Assembly (NCBI RefSeq): GCF_029633825.1
Contig: NZ_CP090641.1
Location: forward strand, 744,001 to 808,000
DNA: 64,000 nt
Reading direction: 5' to 3'
Origin: Burkholderia contaminans
Lineage (GTDB): Bacteria; Pseudomonadota; Gammaproteobacteria; Burkholderiales; Burkholderiaceae
The translations under genes and the position numbers were made by a program. Under the pieces are notes generated by a model. That model made no database searches, was not told where the DNA came from, and worked only from the letters and a program-made list of their open reading frames with translations. This document shows positions 7,433 to 16,514 of this stretch, one piece after another; the stretch's first letter is position 1; each line of letters starts with the position of its first letter.

Positions 7433-10311
7433 CGCTCAGCGACGAGCCGCGGGCCATCATGGCCGACGCCACGCTGTGGAAGAAGATCTTCAAGACGCTG
7501 GACATGTGGCGCGAGGCTTCGAGCCTGCATCCGCACGGCGCCGTCGCCAATCCGGGCGGCGGCCGCAACAGGCTGGTGCGCCGTTCGCAGCAGTTCGTGA
7601 TCGACCACGGCGCCGCGCGAACCGCCGACCGGAAGCTGATCGACGCGTACGCCGAACTGCCGCCCGACATCCGCGACCGGCTCGTCCCGATGTCGCGCTC
7701 GTTCTCGCTGCGCGACGATCCCGAGGCGATGCGGCAGTACCTCGAGCAGTACGGCGGCGTGCTCCCGGCCGTCGCGCTCCAGGTCGATCCGTATTCGCAG
7801 GCTGCCGCCGTCGGCGGCAAGCAGGACCCGGGGCTGATCCAGCGCGCCAGGAAGTTCGGCGACCCGACGGGCGCCCGCTACGACGACGATACGGCGACGA
7901 TCACGCGCACGGATCCCGACGGCACGCAGCACACGCTCGAACTCGACGACCTCGCCCACCTGCACAAGTGGCTCACGGCGGCATCGAAATACGGCTTCCT
8001 GCTGCGGCTCGAGGCCGCGCCGTCGCGGCCGCTCGTGTCGCGCGAAGACGGTCACGCGATGGCCGGCACGAACAACGGGTACGCCGAAATCCGGCGCATC
8101 GCCGAATCGCTGGAAACGTGGGCGAAGCAGCACGAGGGCGAGAAGGCGCCGCTCGTGATGCTGACCTTCCACGGCGCCGATGCCGTGCTCGAGCCGGTGC
8201 CGGGCGAAGGCCACGTGCAGTTGCTGGACGCCATCCTCAGCCGGAAACAGCTCGACTGGGTTCATGTCGGCCTGTCCTGGGGCACGCACGGCGACGACTT
8301 CATCGCGAATGCGGATCTGACGCGCGCGCTGGCGGCGAAGCTCGTCGACTACAAGCTGAACGCAGCCGGAAAGTTCGCGAGACTGCACGGCGGCGATGCA
8401 CTGACGCGCGTCTACGAACCGGTCAGCGCCGAAGACTTCGCGAATCAGCAGCGCATCCTGTTCACGGAGGTCGAGCGCATCGCGAAAACGCAAGGCATGA
8501 CGGACGGCGAGATCGCCGCATTGCGCGACGAACTGTACGAGCACAACACTTCGACGCTGCTGAACCAGGCACGCCGCGCAACGAACGAGTACGGCCAGAG
8601 CATGTGGCGGCGCATCGGCGACGACGACGTCGGCAAACTCGAAAAGAAGGCGCGCGAGATCGGCCGCGACTGGCTCAAACGCCATCGCGCCGCCACGCCC
8701 GCGCGGCCGAAGCTGGCGCCGCAGCCGGCCTCCGACAGCCGCCTGCACTGGAAGAAGGTCACCGGCCGGCCGGCGCTGCAACACGACGGCTCGCATCCGA
8801 TCGGCGCCAACCGCAAGGCCATCGCCCAGCCCGATGCGCCCGCCGCCGCCAACGCGACGATGGACGAGGCGGCCGCGCACCTCAATGCGCTGCGCGTGCA
8901 CCGGCCGTCGAAAGAACCGTCCGACCGGTGGAAGACGGGCATCACGAGCGGGATCGTCCTCGGCGCGTCGAGCCTGATCGGCCTCGACGCCGCGTTCCAC
9001 TGGATCAAGCCGACCGTCATGAGCAATATGTCGTCGTCGTTCCTGCTCGCGTCGCGTCTCGGGCGCGTGTTCCAGGTGATGCACCAGGGCGCCATCCGCA
9101 GCCTGCAGTCGGGCGACCCGAAAGCCGCGGTCGCGGCACTCTCGCATCTCGAGACGACGCTCGTGCGGCAATTCGGCTCCCAGACGCACGAATACGGCGA
9201 ACACCGGACGATCCAGCTCGACGCCGCGGTACGCGATGCGCAGGCGATGGCGAGGCAATACGTCCGGCAATACCGGCGCGGGACGATGAGCTTCGAGGAC
9301 GCCAAGGCCAACATCACCGCGCTCGCCGACGACGTGCTCACGCAGATGCAGGGGTTCGTCGGCGGCACGTCGTTGCAGCAGCTTCACGCGGGCAATCCGC
9401 GCAGCCTGCTGGGCATCGCCGGACGCGCGGGCACGGCCGTCGCGTCGGTCGCCACCGTCACGAGCGGCATCGGCAAGATCGCTGGCGCACACGACTGGTT
9501 CGGCCTGGCGCTGGGCACGACCGGTGTCGCCAGCGGCGCGCTCGGCGCCGCATACGCGGGCGCGTCGTTCCTGATCGTGTCGCGGCGCGTGAACGCGGAC
9601 AAGCGCAGCCGCGTCGTGCGCGTGCTCGATTCGGCGGGCGACTTCGCGTCGGTCGCGCTCGGCGGGCTGTCCACCGCGTCGCAATGGAACCAGGGGGAAT
9701 ACGATCTCGCGGTCGCGACCGCGACGTCGACCGCACTGCTGCTCGCCGGCCGGCTCAATACGCACTTCCCGAACGCCACGCCGTTCGTCAAGAAGATCCC
9801 GACCGCGGTCGTCATGATTCCGGTCGCCGCGTTCGGCTACAAGTTCATCATCGGCGTCGCGCCGATGATCGGCGGCCTGTTCAACTGGATCTTCGGCGGC
9901 GGCTCGCCGTCTCAGTCGAATCTCGCGCCAGGCGCGTTGCCGGGTGCCACGCCATCTGCGTCGCCGAGCGCCACACCATCCGCCACACCATCCGCCACAT
10001 CGTCCGCCACACCGTCGCCCACGACGAGCACGACGGCGCCGCAACCGTCGCAAGGCACGCCGTCGAGCCAGCCGGCGCCATCGAACTCGCCGCAGCCGTA
10101 CATCGTCGTCGCCGGCGATTCGCTGTGGGTGATCGCGGACCAGCATCGCCAGTCGCTGCTCGACGCCGCACAGGTATCGCGCGCCGACCAGCAGACGATG
10201 ACGCGCGGCGAGCAGGACGCGCGCGCGCTGAACGAGATCCTGCAGCTCAATCCGTCGGCCGCGCGCGATCCGGGCCGTCTCGCGATCGGCACGCCGCTGA
10301 ACGTCGGCTGA
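7303..10311 (+). CDS. C-terminal frame piece of the giant protein, with membrane region and LysM-like tail
   Basis: The coding frame extends upstream of this ATG to about 7130, through a Pro/Lys/Ala-rich linker, so the ATG at 7303 is probably not a natural start. The first half is soluble and unrecognised (conserved-looking stretches such as VHVGLSWGTHGDDF). Hydrophobic segments lie at about 8935-9050 and 9405-9600, with more near 9700-9890. They are followed by a low-complexity (SATP)n linker and a C-terminal segment YIVVAGDSLWVIADQH ... LNPSAARDPGRLAIGTPL, which matches the LysM pattern of a GDSLW start, an NP and an IGxPL end. LysM usually binds peptidoglycan, which suggests an envelope-associated rather than purely cytosolic product. 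The function is not known. Confidence 0.6.
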   Translation: MSSTIVESVTRYGKAKVADFASTLERVKEWGKRDQGKHDGNGLTLSDEPRAIMADATLWKKIFKTLDMWREASSLHPHGAVANPGGGRNRLVRRSQQFVIDHGAARTADRKLIDAYAELPPDIRDRLVPMSRSFSLRDDPEAMRQYLEQYGGVLPAVALQVDPYSQAAAVGGKQDPGLIQRARKFGDPTGARYDDDTATITRTDPDGTQHTLELDDLAHLHKWLTAASKYGFLLRLEAAPSRPLVSREDGHAMAGTNNGYAEIRRIAESLETWAKQHEGEKAPLVMLTFHGADAVLEPVPGEGHVQLLDAILSRKQLDWVHVGLSWGTHGDDFIANADLTRALAAKLVDYKLNAAGKFARLHGGDALTRVYEPVSAEDFANQQRILFTEVERIAKTQGMTDGEIAALRDELYEHNTSTLLNQARRATNEYGQSMWRRIGDDDVGKLEKKAREIGRDWLKRHRAATPARPKLAPQPASDSRLHWKKVTGRPALQHDGSHPIGANRKAIAQPDAPAAANATMDEAAAHLNALRVHRPSKEPSDRWKTGITSGIVLGASSLIGLDAAFHWIKPTVMSNMSSSFLLASRLGRVFQVMHQGAIRSLQSGDPKAAVAALSHLETTLVRQFGSQTHEYGEHRTIQLDAAVRDAQAMARQYVRQYRRGTMSFEDAKANITALADDVLTQMQGFVGGTSLQQLHAGNPRSLLGIAGRAGTAVASVATVTSGIGKIAGAHDWFGLALGTTGVASGALGAAYAGASFLIVSRRVNADKRSRVVRVLDSAGDFASVALGGLSTASQWNQGEYDLAVATATSTALLLAGRLNTHFPNATPFVKKIPTAVVMIPVAAFGYKFIIGVAPMIGGLFNWIFGGGSPSQSNLAPGALPGATPSASPSATPSATPSATSSATPSPTTSTTAPQPSQGTPSSQPAPSNSPQPYIVVAGDSLWVIADQHRQSLLDAAQVSRADQQTMTRGEQDARALNEILQLNPSAARDPGRLAIGTPLNVG

Positions 10312-10366
10312 CGGCCGGGTCCGACCGCGGATGGCCGGAACGCCGGCCGTCCGCCGCGGCGCCGCG

Positions 10367-12334
10367 TCACCCCGCGCGCTGATGTTCCAGCCATGCCTGG
10401 AACATCAGCACCGTCCACAGCTGGTGCTGCCAGTTCATCCGGCCGGTCTGGTGCTGCCGCCACAGGCGGTCGACCGCCGCCGCGTCGAAAAAGCCCTCCT
10501 CGCGCAGCCGCGACGGCCGCAGCAGCGCCTCCGCCCAGTCGCGCAGCGCGCCGCGCAGCCAGTGATCGACGGGCGCGCAGAAGCCCTGCTTCGGCCGGTC
10601 GATCAGCGCGGACGGCACGTACCGGTCGAGCAGCCGGCGCAGCAGCACCTTCGACTGCCCTTCCGGCAAGCGCACCGCTGCCGGCACGCGCCACGCGAAT
10701 TCGACGACGTGATGATCGAGGAACGGCATGCGCGTTTCGAGGCTGACGGCCATCGCCGCCCGATCGACCTTCGCGAGGATGTCGGTCGGCAGGTAGGTGA
10801 GCGTATCGATCGCCATCGCCTGCTCGGCGAAGCTCAGATGCTCGGGCCACGCGGAGACCGTGTCGAGCGGCGTCGGCGGCTCATGCCCCGACAGCGCGAG
10901 CCGTTCCGGATGATGCACCGACGACATCAGCAGCCGGTACAGCCCGATGCGGCTCTCGGCCGTCATCACGTGGCCGAGCTTGTGCAGGCGGTCGCCGATG
11001 CGCGTCGCCGATTCGCGCGCCTCCACGCTGCCCCACGCCCCCTGTGCGACGGCCGCGAGCTGGTCGGCGTGATCGGGCCGCAACGCATGCAGCGCGGCGG
11101 CGATCCGCGCGCGCACCGCCGCCGGCACGCGATGCAGCTTGCGCCACAGGCGCGGGGTCAGGAAGTAGCGCGTATAGCCGCCGAACAGCTCGTCGCCGCC
11201 GTCGCCGGACAGGCTCACCTTCACGTGCCGGCGCGTCAGCTCCGACACGAGGAAGGTCGGAATCTGCGAGGCGTCGGAGAACGGCTCGTCATAGATCGAC
11301 GGCAGCTTCGGCACGACGCCGAGCGCATGGTCGGCCGTCACGTAGAGTTCGGTATGGCGCGTGCCGAGATGCCGCGCGACCGCCTTCGCGTAACCGGCTT
11401 CGTCGTAGCCGGCTTCATGGAAGCCGATCGTAAACGTGTCGACCGGCGTGGCCGATTGCGCCTGCATCAGCGCGACGATCGTCGACGAATCGATGCCGCC
11501 CGACAGGAAGGCGCCGAGCGGCACGTCGGCTTCCATCTGCCGCGCAACGGCCTGGCGCAGGATCGTGTCGAGCTGGCCGACCGCTTCGTCGGCGCTGCCC
11601 TCGAACGGCTCCGCGCGGCCCGCCTCGATGGCCTGCTCGAGCGTCCAGTACGCACGCAGGCGCGGCGTATCGCGCGCATGCTCGAACTGGATGAAGGTGC
11701 CCGGCGGCAGCTTGTGGATGCCGCGATAGATCGTGTACGGCGCGGGCACGCTCGACTGGCGCAGGTACAGGCACAGCGCGTCGCGATCGATCGTGCCGTC
11801 GAAGCCCGGATAGCCGCGCAGCGCCTTGAGTTCGGACGCGAATACCAGCGCGTCGCCGATCCGGCCGTAATAGAGCGGCTTCTCGCCGATCCGGTCGCGC
11901 GCGAGCGTCAGCACCCGCGACGCGCGGTTCCACAGCGCGAACGCGAACATGCCGGTCGCGCGCCGCAGCGTCGCCTCGACACCCCACGCGACGATCGCCG
12001 CGATCAGCACCTCGCTGTCGGAGTGGCCACGCCACGCCGGGGCGCGCCCTGCACGCTCGAGTTCCGCGCGCAGTTCGCGATGGTTGTAGATTTCGCCGTT
12101 GAAGACCAAGACGTAGCGACCGCACGCGGATGCCATCGGCTGTCGGCCGTGCACCGACAGGTCGACGATCGCGAGCCGCCGGTGGCCGAGCGCGATGCCG
12201 GCCTCCGGGTCGACCCAGATCCCCTGCCCATCCGGCCCGCGATGCGCGAGGCTTGCCGTCATCCGCGCGAGCGTGCCGCGCGCTGTCTCCTCATCGAAGG
12301 CGACGCTATTCAGAAAGCCGTCGATTCCGCACAT
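10367..12334 (-). CDS. asnB: asparagine synthetase, glutamine-hydrolysing
   Basis: A protein of 655 residues with the usual two-domain layout. The N-terminal class II glutamine amidotransferase domain begins MCGIDGFLN, so Cys2 is the nucleophile, and it carries the HRGPDG and NGEIYNH motifs. The C-terminal synthetase domain has the ATP-pyrophosphatase loop GAFLSGGIDSS and the SGDGGDELFGGY stretch. It makes asparagine from aspartate, ATP and glutamine in the cytosol; some members instead amidate surface polysaccharide or peptide substrates. It stands alone, convergent with the giant gene (55 bp apart) and upstream of nothing co-directional. A purine-rich AGGGGCGGA precedes the ATG, and the roughly 260-bp upstream gap is unusually AT-rich at 12415-12480, as expected for a promoter. 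The family assignment is secure; the biological substrate is less so. Confidence 0.93.
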   Translation of the reverse strand: MCGIDGFLNSVAFDEETARGTLARMTASLAHRGPDGQGIWVDPEAGIALGHRRLAIVDLSVHGRQPMASACGRYVLVFNGEIYNHRELRAELERAGRAPAWRGHSDSEVLIAAIVAWGVEATLRRATGMFAFALWNRASRVLTLARDRIGEKPLYYGRIGDALVFASELKALRGYPGFDGTIDRDALCLYLRQSSVPAPYTIYRGIHKLPPGTFIQFEHARDTPRLRAYWTLEQAIEAGRAEPFEGSADEAVGQLDTILRQAVARQMEADVPLGAFLSGGIDSSTIVALMQAQSATPVDTFTIGFHEAGYDEAGYAKAVARHLGTRHTELYVTADHALGVVPKLPSIYDEPFSDASQIPTFLVSELTRRHVKVSLSGDGGDELFGGYTRYFLTPRLWRKLHRVPAAVRARIAAALHALRPDHADQLAAVAQGAWGSVEARESATRIGDRLHKLGHVMTAESRIGLYRLLMSSVHHPERLALSGHEPPTPLDTVSAWPEHLSFAEQAMAIDTLTYLPTDILAKVDRAAMAVSLETRMPFLDHHVVEFAWRVPAAVRLPEGQSKVLLRRLLDRYVPSALIDRPKQGFCAPVDHWLRGALRDWAEALLRPSRLREEGFFDAAAVDRLWRQHQTGRMNWQHQLWTVLMFQAWLEHQRAG

Positions 12335-12598
12335 TTGATTTGTCCGCCCCTGTTGACCATTTTCATCACGCGTGGCGCAACCTCGCGGCCCGCCGCCCGC
12401 CGTGACGGTCGAGCCATATTACGAAGAAATAAATCAGCAATAATTCACTGGTGAACTTCTCCACCAGCCGGAAAAAAATAACGTCAAGCACTGCGCATGC
12501 ATGACCATTCACGGGGCCATATCGAATCGGAACGCATGGCCACGCACGTGCGCGGAACGAAAAAAGGGGTCATACGGAAGCGGCGGCCGTCGCATGCG

Positions 12599-13630
12599 TC
12601 ATCCCGCACCGGTCGCCCATTTCAGCAACTGCGCGACCTCGCGGAAATGTTGCGGCTGGATCGTGCCGTTCTCGGGCGTCGTCTCGTACAGCGCCTGCGC
12701 GAGGCCGACGTTCGCGAGCGTCGGGCGCAGTTCGTCGCGCGCGGCACGCACGATCCGCTCGGCCGCGTCGCCCTCGCCGCGCGCGAGCACCCAAGGCAGC
12801 GTGCCGATCCCGCCGTAATACAGCGCGACCGCGACGCGCGGCGAGTAGACGACCACCGACGCGTAGCCGATCCGGTCGGACAGCGACGCGAACTGCACTT
12901 CGCGCGCGAGCTGCCGGCGCTTCGCCTCGATGTGCGGATCGCCTTCGTCTTCCTTGTGCTCGCGCCGCACTTCGTCGATCGACATTTTCATCTTCTGATT
13001 GAATTCGTGCCGCTGGTGCATGATGTCGATCAATGCCATCACGATGTAGATCAGCGCGGCCCAGCCGAACAGCAGCATCAGCAGCTTCACGATCAGCGCG
13101 AGGATCGAGATCGGCCGCGTGAAGCCCGACTGCACGGACGGGTCGAGCGACTCGACGATCAGCCAGCCGAGCGTCGCGACGAGCAGCGCCGTCTTCAGCA
13201 GCATCTTCGCGAGATTGACGAGGTTGCGCAGCGACCACAGGTTCTTCATCCCCTCGGCCGGGTTGAGCCTCGACAGCTGCGGCACGAGGCGGCTCCACGC
13301 CATCACGCCGCCAACCTGCACGAAGCCCGCCAGCAAGCCCGCGAGCAGCCCGGCCGCGACGATCTGCGCGGACAGCGTCGCCCACTCGCGCGCGGCGCCG
13401 TCGATCAGCACCGCGATCCGCGCGGACGGGTCGGCCGCGCCGACCGCATCGAACACGAGCCGGAACAGCGCCTGCAGCCGCGCGAACAGTGCGCCGATGC
13501 CCACCGCGAGCGCGACGCACACGCCGACGAAGAACGCGGACGAAATCGTCTCCGCGCTCTTCGGCACATCGCCTTTCTCGCGTGCCTCGCGCAAGCGCTT
13601 CGCGGTCGGCTTCTGGTCCTTTTCGGCCAT
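12599..13630 (-). CDS. sctU: T3SS export-apparatus switch protein, YscU/FlhB family
   Basis: A protein of 343 residues starting MAEKDQKPTAKRLREAREKG, the hallmark N-terminus of FlhB/YscU proteins. Four hydrophobic segments follow, then a charged cytoplasmic domain. Family members gate substrate specificity and cleave themselves inside an NPTH tetrapeptide between Asn and Pro. Here the aligned place reads YASVVVYSPRVAVALYYGG: Asn is replaced by Ser, Thr-His by Arg-Val, and one residue is missing. The autocleavage asparagine is therefore absent. It is the last gene of the T3SS operon, 16 bp after sctT. The family call is firm, but the altered switch site makes normal substrate switching uncertain. 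Confidence 0.92.
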   Translation of the reverse strand: MAEKDQKPTAKRLREAREKGDVPKSAETISSAFFVGVCVALAVGIGALFARLQALFRLVFDAVGAADPSARIAVLIDGAAREWATLSAQIVAAGLLAGLLAGFVQVGGVMAWSRLVPQLSRLNPAEGMKNLWSLRNLVNLAKMLLKTALLVATLGWLIVESLDPSVQSGFTRPISILALIVKLLMLLFGWAALIYIVMALIDIMHQRHEFNQKMKMSIDEVRREHKEDEGDPHIEAKRRQLAREVQFASLSDRIGYASVVVYSPRVAVALYYGGIGTLPWVLARGEGDAAERIVRAARDELRPTLANVGLAQALYETTPENGTIQPQHFREVAQLLKWATGAG

Positions 13631-13646
13631 CGCGGCTCCGTTGCGC

Positions 13647-14456
13647 TCACGCGCCGCCGTGCGCGGCGAACAGCGCGCGCAGCAACGCCATCAGCCCGCT
13701 GTCGGGGCTCAGCAGCGCATGCAGCGACGCGTACACCACCGGCAGGAACAGCACCATCATCAGCAGCGCGAGCGCGCTCTTCAGCGGCTGCGAGAACACG
13801 AAGATGTTGAGCTGCGGCACCGCGCGCCCGACCAGGCCGATACCGAGCTCGACGAGCACCAGCACGATCGTCACCGGCGCGGCGAGCTTCACCATCCATT
13901 CGAAGATCGTGTCGGTCTGGCGCACGACGAAGGTCTGCAGCATCGACGAGAAATCGGGGCCGAGCGAGCCGATCGGCCACCACGCATACGACTGCGCGAA
14001 CAGCTGCACGAGCACCTGCAGCCCGCCCGCGGTGACGAACAGCGCGATCGCGACGAAATTCAGGAATCCCGACGTCGGGCCGCCCTCATGCCCGCCCATC
14101 GGATCGAAGAACGCGGCGCTGCCGCTGCCGGTCTGGAAATCGATCAGGTAGCCGACGCCCTGGATCGCGAACAGCACCGCGCTGAACGCGCCCGCGAGCA
14201 ACATGCCGACCATCGCCTCCTTTGCAACGAGCAGGCACCACATCAGGAACGGCAGCGCGGCCACCTGCGCGGCGTCGATCGCCGGCGCGACGAACGCGGC
14301 GATCACGACGGCGACGCCGTTGCGCACGAGCCCCGTGACGATCTGCTCGTTGAATACCGGCACGACGAACATGATCGGCAGCAGGCGCGGCATCACGTAG
14401 AGCAGCGGCCGCAGCATGCCCGCGACGTCGTTGAAGCCCGAGGCCGGGTCTAGCAT
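13647..14456 (-). CDS. sctT: T3SS export-apparatus membrane protein, FliR/SpaR/YscT family
   Basis: A 269-residue, very hydrophobic protein with about six membrane segments. It has the family's conserved PFLMWCLLVAKEAMVGMLLA stretch and the FDPMGGHEG-like loop region. SctT sits in the inner-membrane export gate with SctR and SctS, at the entrance of the secretion channel. Its start overlaps the end of sctO by 7 bp and it is followed by sctU, the usual order. Its gate partner SctR is not encoded in the window. Confidence 0.92.
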   Translation of the reverse strand: MLDPASGFNDVAGMLRPLLYVMPRLLPIMFVVPVFNEQIVTGLVRNGVAVVIAAFVAPAIDAAQVAALPFLMWCLLVAKEAMVGMLLAGAFSAVLFAIQGVGYLIDFQTGSGSAAFFDPMGGHEGGPTSGFLNFVAIALFVTAGGLQVLVQLFAQSYAWWPIGSLGPDFSSMLQTFVVRQTDTIFEWMVKLAAPVTIVLVLVELGIGLVGRAVPQLNIFVFSQPLKSALALLMMVLFLPVVYASLHALLSPDSGLMALLRALFAAHGGA

Positions 14457-15148
14457 CGGCGCTCCACGGCGGCGGGCAATGCGGCGTCGTGGGGCTCGTC
14501 GCCATCGGCGGCGGCCGCTTCGTCCTGGTCGGCCGCATCAGCCTGCCCATCGGCCTGCGCATCTGCCGGCGCCGCGGTCATCGCCGCGTCGAATGCGGCG
14601 GCGGCTTCGGGCGGCACCTGTCCGTGGCCGGCAACGTCGGCGGCCGCAGCCGCCCGGGCGCCCGCCGTCGCGAAGCGCCGCACCGCATAGCCGTCCGCGA
14701 CTTCGTCGGCATCGCGCTCGACCCGCGCGGCGCGCGCATGCAGCGCCTTCTCGCCGGCCTTCCCGAGCTTGTCCTCGGCGGCCTGCGCCTTGCGCGCGGC
14801 GCGCTGCAGGTCGGCCAGCGTCGCCTCGTGGCCGCGATGCACGTGCGCGGCCTCGTTCACCGATGCGTTCGCGGTGCCGATATGCCGGTCGAAGGTGCGC
14901 GTGTCGGCTGCTGCGTTCTGCAACGCGCGCGCCTCGCGCACGTCGTCGGCGAGGCGCGTCTGGATCGCCGCCTTTGCCGCGACCTGCTGCGCGAGCTGCG
15001 CCTGCGCGGCCGCCAGCGCGCGGCGGCTCTGCGCGGCGATGCCCTGCTGGCGCGCGGCCGCGACGCGTGCGATCTGGCTGCGCATCTCGCGCACGCGCTT
15101 CAGGCGCGCGAGCGTCGCGAGCACGAGGCGATCGTCGGCTTCAGACAT
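14450..15148 (-). CDS. sctO: T3SS stalk protein, YscO/FliJ-like
   Basis: A protein of 232 residues, almost entirely helical and rich in Ala, Arg, Gln and Glu. The first 150 residues look like a long two-stranded coiled coil, as expected for the stalk that inserts into the SctN ATPase ring. The last 60 residues are an acidic Ala/Asp/Gln-rich tail that is longer than usual in the family and may be disordered. Sequence identity in this family is low, so the call rests on composition, length and position: it lies immediately after sctN (8-bp overlap) and before sctT. Confidence 0.75.
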   Translation of the reverse strand: MSEADDRLVLATLARLKRVREMRSQIARVAAARQQGIAAQSRRALAAAQAQLAQQVAAKAAIQTRLADDVREARALQNAAADTRTFDRHIGTANASVNEAAHVHRGHEATLADLQRAARKAQAAEDKLGKAGEKALHARAARVERDADEVADGYAVRRFATAGARAAAAADVAGHGQVPPEAAAAFDAAMTAAPADAQADGQADAADQDEAAAADGDEPHDAALPAAVERRC

Positions 15149-16514
15149 GATCGTTCGCCAGCTTCGTCAGCTTCGCGAGCAGCGTGTCGAAGCGCACGTC
15201 CTCGTCCGACGCCTGCGCGCAGAACGCACCGATCGCGTCGCGCGCGCGCAGCGCGAGATCGCCGAGCCGGTCGCTGCCTTCGCGATATTCGCCGATCTGC
15301 ACGAGCAACTCGATCTCCTGGTACTTCGCAATCAGCTCGCGCACGCGCGCGGCCGCCTGCTGGTGTGCGCGACTCGCGACGAGCGGCATCACGCGCGACA
15401 GGCTCGCGAGCACGTCGATCGCCGGATAGCGGTTCGCGAGCGCGATCTTGCGCGACAGCACGATATGGCCGTCGAGGATCGAGCGCACTTCCTCGGCGAT
15501 CGGGTCCGATTCCTCGTCGCCTTCGACGAGCACCGTGTAGAGCGCGGTGATCGATCCGCGTGCGCCCTGCCCCGCGCGCTCGAGCAGGCGCGGCAGCACC
15601 GCGAACGTCGACGGCGGGAAGCTGCGCCGCGTCGGCGGCTCGCCGCTCGCGAGGCCGACCTCGCGCTGCGCGCGGGCGAAGCGCGTGAGCGAATCGACCA
15701 GCAGCAGCACGCGCTTGCCCGCATCGCGGAAATGTTCGGCGATCGCGGTGGCGACCAGCGCGGATTTCACGCGCTCCATCGCCGGGCGATCGGATGTCGA
15801 CACGACGACGATCGAACGCGCGCGCACCTCCGGCGACAGGCTGTGCTCGATGAATTCGCGCACCTCGCGGCCGCGTTCGCCGACCAGCGCGATCACGTTC
15901 ACGTCGGCCTGCGCGCCGCGCGCGATCATGCCGAGCAGCGTACTCTTGCCGACGCCGGACGGCGCAAAGATGCCGACGCGCTGCCCGATGCCGAGCGTCA
16001 TCAGGCCGTCGATCATGCGCACGCCGGTCGGAAACGGTGTGTCGATCATCTTGCGCGCGAGCGGATTCGGCGGGTCCTGCTGCGTCGACACCCACGCGGC
16101 GCCCGTCACCGGCCCGCGATCGTCGAGCGGCCGGCCGAGCCCGTCGAGCACGCGGCCGAACAGCCCCTCTCCCACCGGAAACACATGCTCGCGCCCGGAC
16201 GGCACGACGGTCGTCTCGGGCGACAGGCCCGCCACGTCGCCGAGCGGCGTGAGCAACGTCGTCTGCCGCGAGAAGCCGACCACCTCGGCAAGCAGCGTCG
16301 GCTGGTTCGGCGTGCGCAGCTCGCAGATTTCGCCGAGCCGCGCGCGGATGCCGGTCGCATTCAGGATCTGCCCGACCGCGTGATTGACGCGGCCCTGCAC
16401 CGACACCGGCGAGAAGAACGCGAGGCCCGCATCGAGTTCGCCGACGAGGCGGCCGCGATCGAACGGCGCGGCATCGTCGCCGAACGGCTGCGGATCGTCG
16501 AGCGGCGCGCTCAT
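15141..16514 (-). CDS. sctN: T3SS ATPase
   Basis: A protein of 457 residues in the F1-type/FliI ATPase family. The Walker A motif is GIFAPSGVGKSTLLGM, the Walker B region is KRVLLLVDSLTRFARAQRE, and VALVGERGREVREFIEHSL matches the family signature. It forms the hexameric ATPase at the base of the injectisome that releases chaperones and unfolds substrates. It overlaps sctL by 4 bp and sctO by 8 bp, so translation is probably coupled. All catalytic motifs look intact. Confidence 0.96.
   Translation of the reverse strand: MSAPLDDPQPFGDDAAPFDRGRLVGELDAGLAFFSPVSVQGRVNHAVGQILNATGIRARLGEICELRTPNQPTLLAEVVGFSRQTTLLTPLGDVAGLSPETTVVPSGREHVFPVGEGLFGRVLDGLGRPLDDRGPVTGAAWVSTQQDPPNPLARKMIDTPFPTGVRMIDGLMTLGIGQRVGIFAPSGVGKSTLLGMIARGAQADVNVIALVGERGREVREFIEHSLSPEVRARSIVVVSTSDRPAMERVKSALVATAIAEHFRDAGKRVLLLVDSLTRFARAQREVGLASGEPPTRRSFPPSTFAVLPRLLERAGQGARGSITALYTVLVEGDEESDPIAEEVRSILDGHIVLSRKIALANRYPAIDVLASLSRVMPLVASRAHQQAAARVRELIAKYQEIELLVQIGEYREGSDRLGDLALRARDAIGAFCAQASDEDVRFDTLLAKLTKLANDHV

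Larger units (their letters stand above)
1..10311 (+). pseudogene. giant modular protein, 5'-truncated by the window and frame-broken
   Basis: The reading frame is open from base 1 and one protein of more than 3,400 residues can be followed to the stop at 10311 by changing frame three times: near 776-790, near 1430-1460 and near 7117-7140. Each change goes from frame n to n-1, as if a single base were missing, and each lies in a GC-only run. Protein-like composition resumes at once in the new frame. Order of parts: alanine-rich N-terminal stretch; a motif ending WQKPVY near 1200; two full and one partial repeat of about 565 residues (1751-5760); a unique region; a Pro/Lys/Ala linker (about 7130-7290); a unique region with membrane helices; a (SATP)n linker (about 9950-10020); a LysM-like end. 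No known family covers the whole. It could be a real pseudogene or three sequencing deletions. It lies 2.3 kb from the T3SS on the opposite strand, so an effector or toxin role is only a guess. Confidence 0.7.

Noticed and set aside
9950..10020. Short direct repeats resembling a CRISPR or minisatellite
   Set aside because: They encode a (SATP)n linker in frame; there are no equal spacers or palindromic repeats.
12448..12467. CTGGTG/CACCAG hairpin near an A-run upstream of asnB, considered as a terminator
   Set aside because: The stem is only 6 bp, the A-run is on the wrong side for either flanking gene, and no gene ends there.
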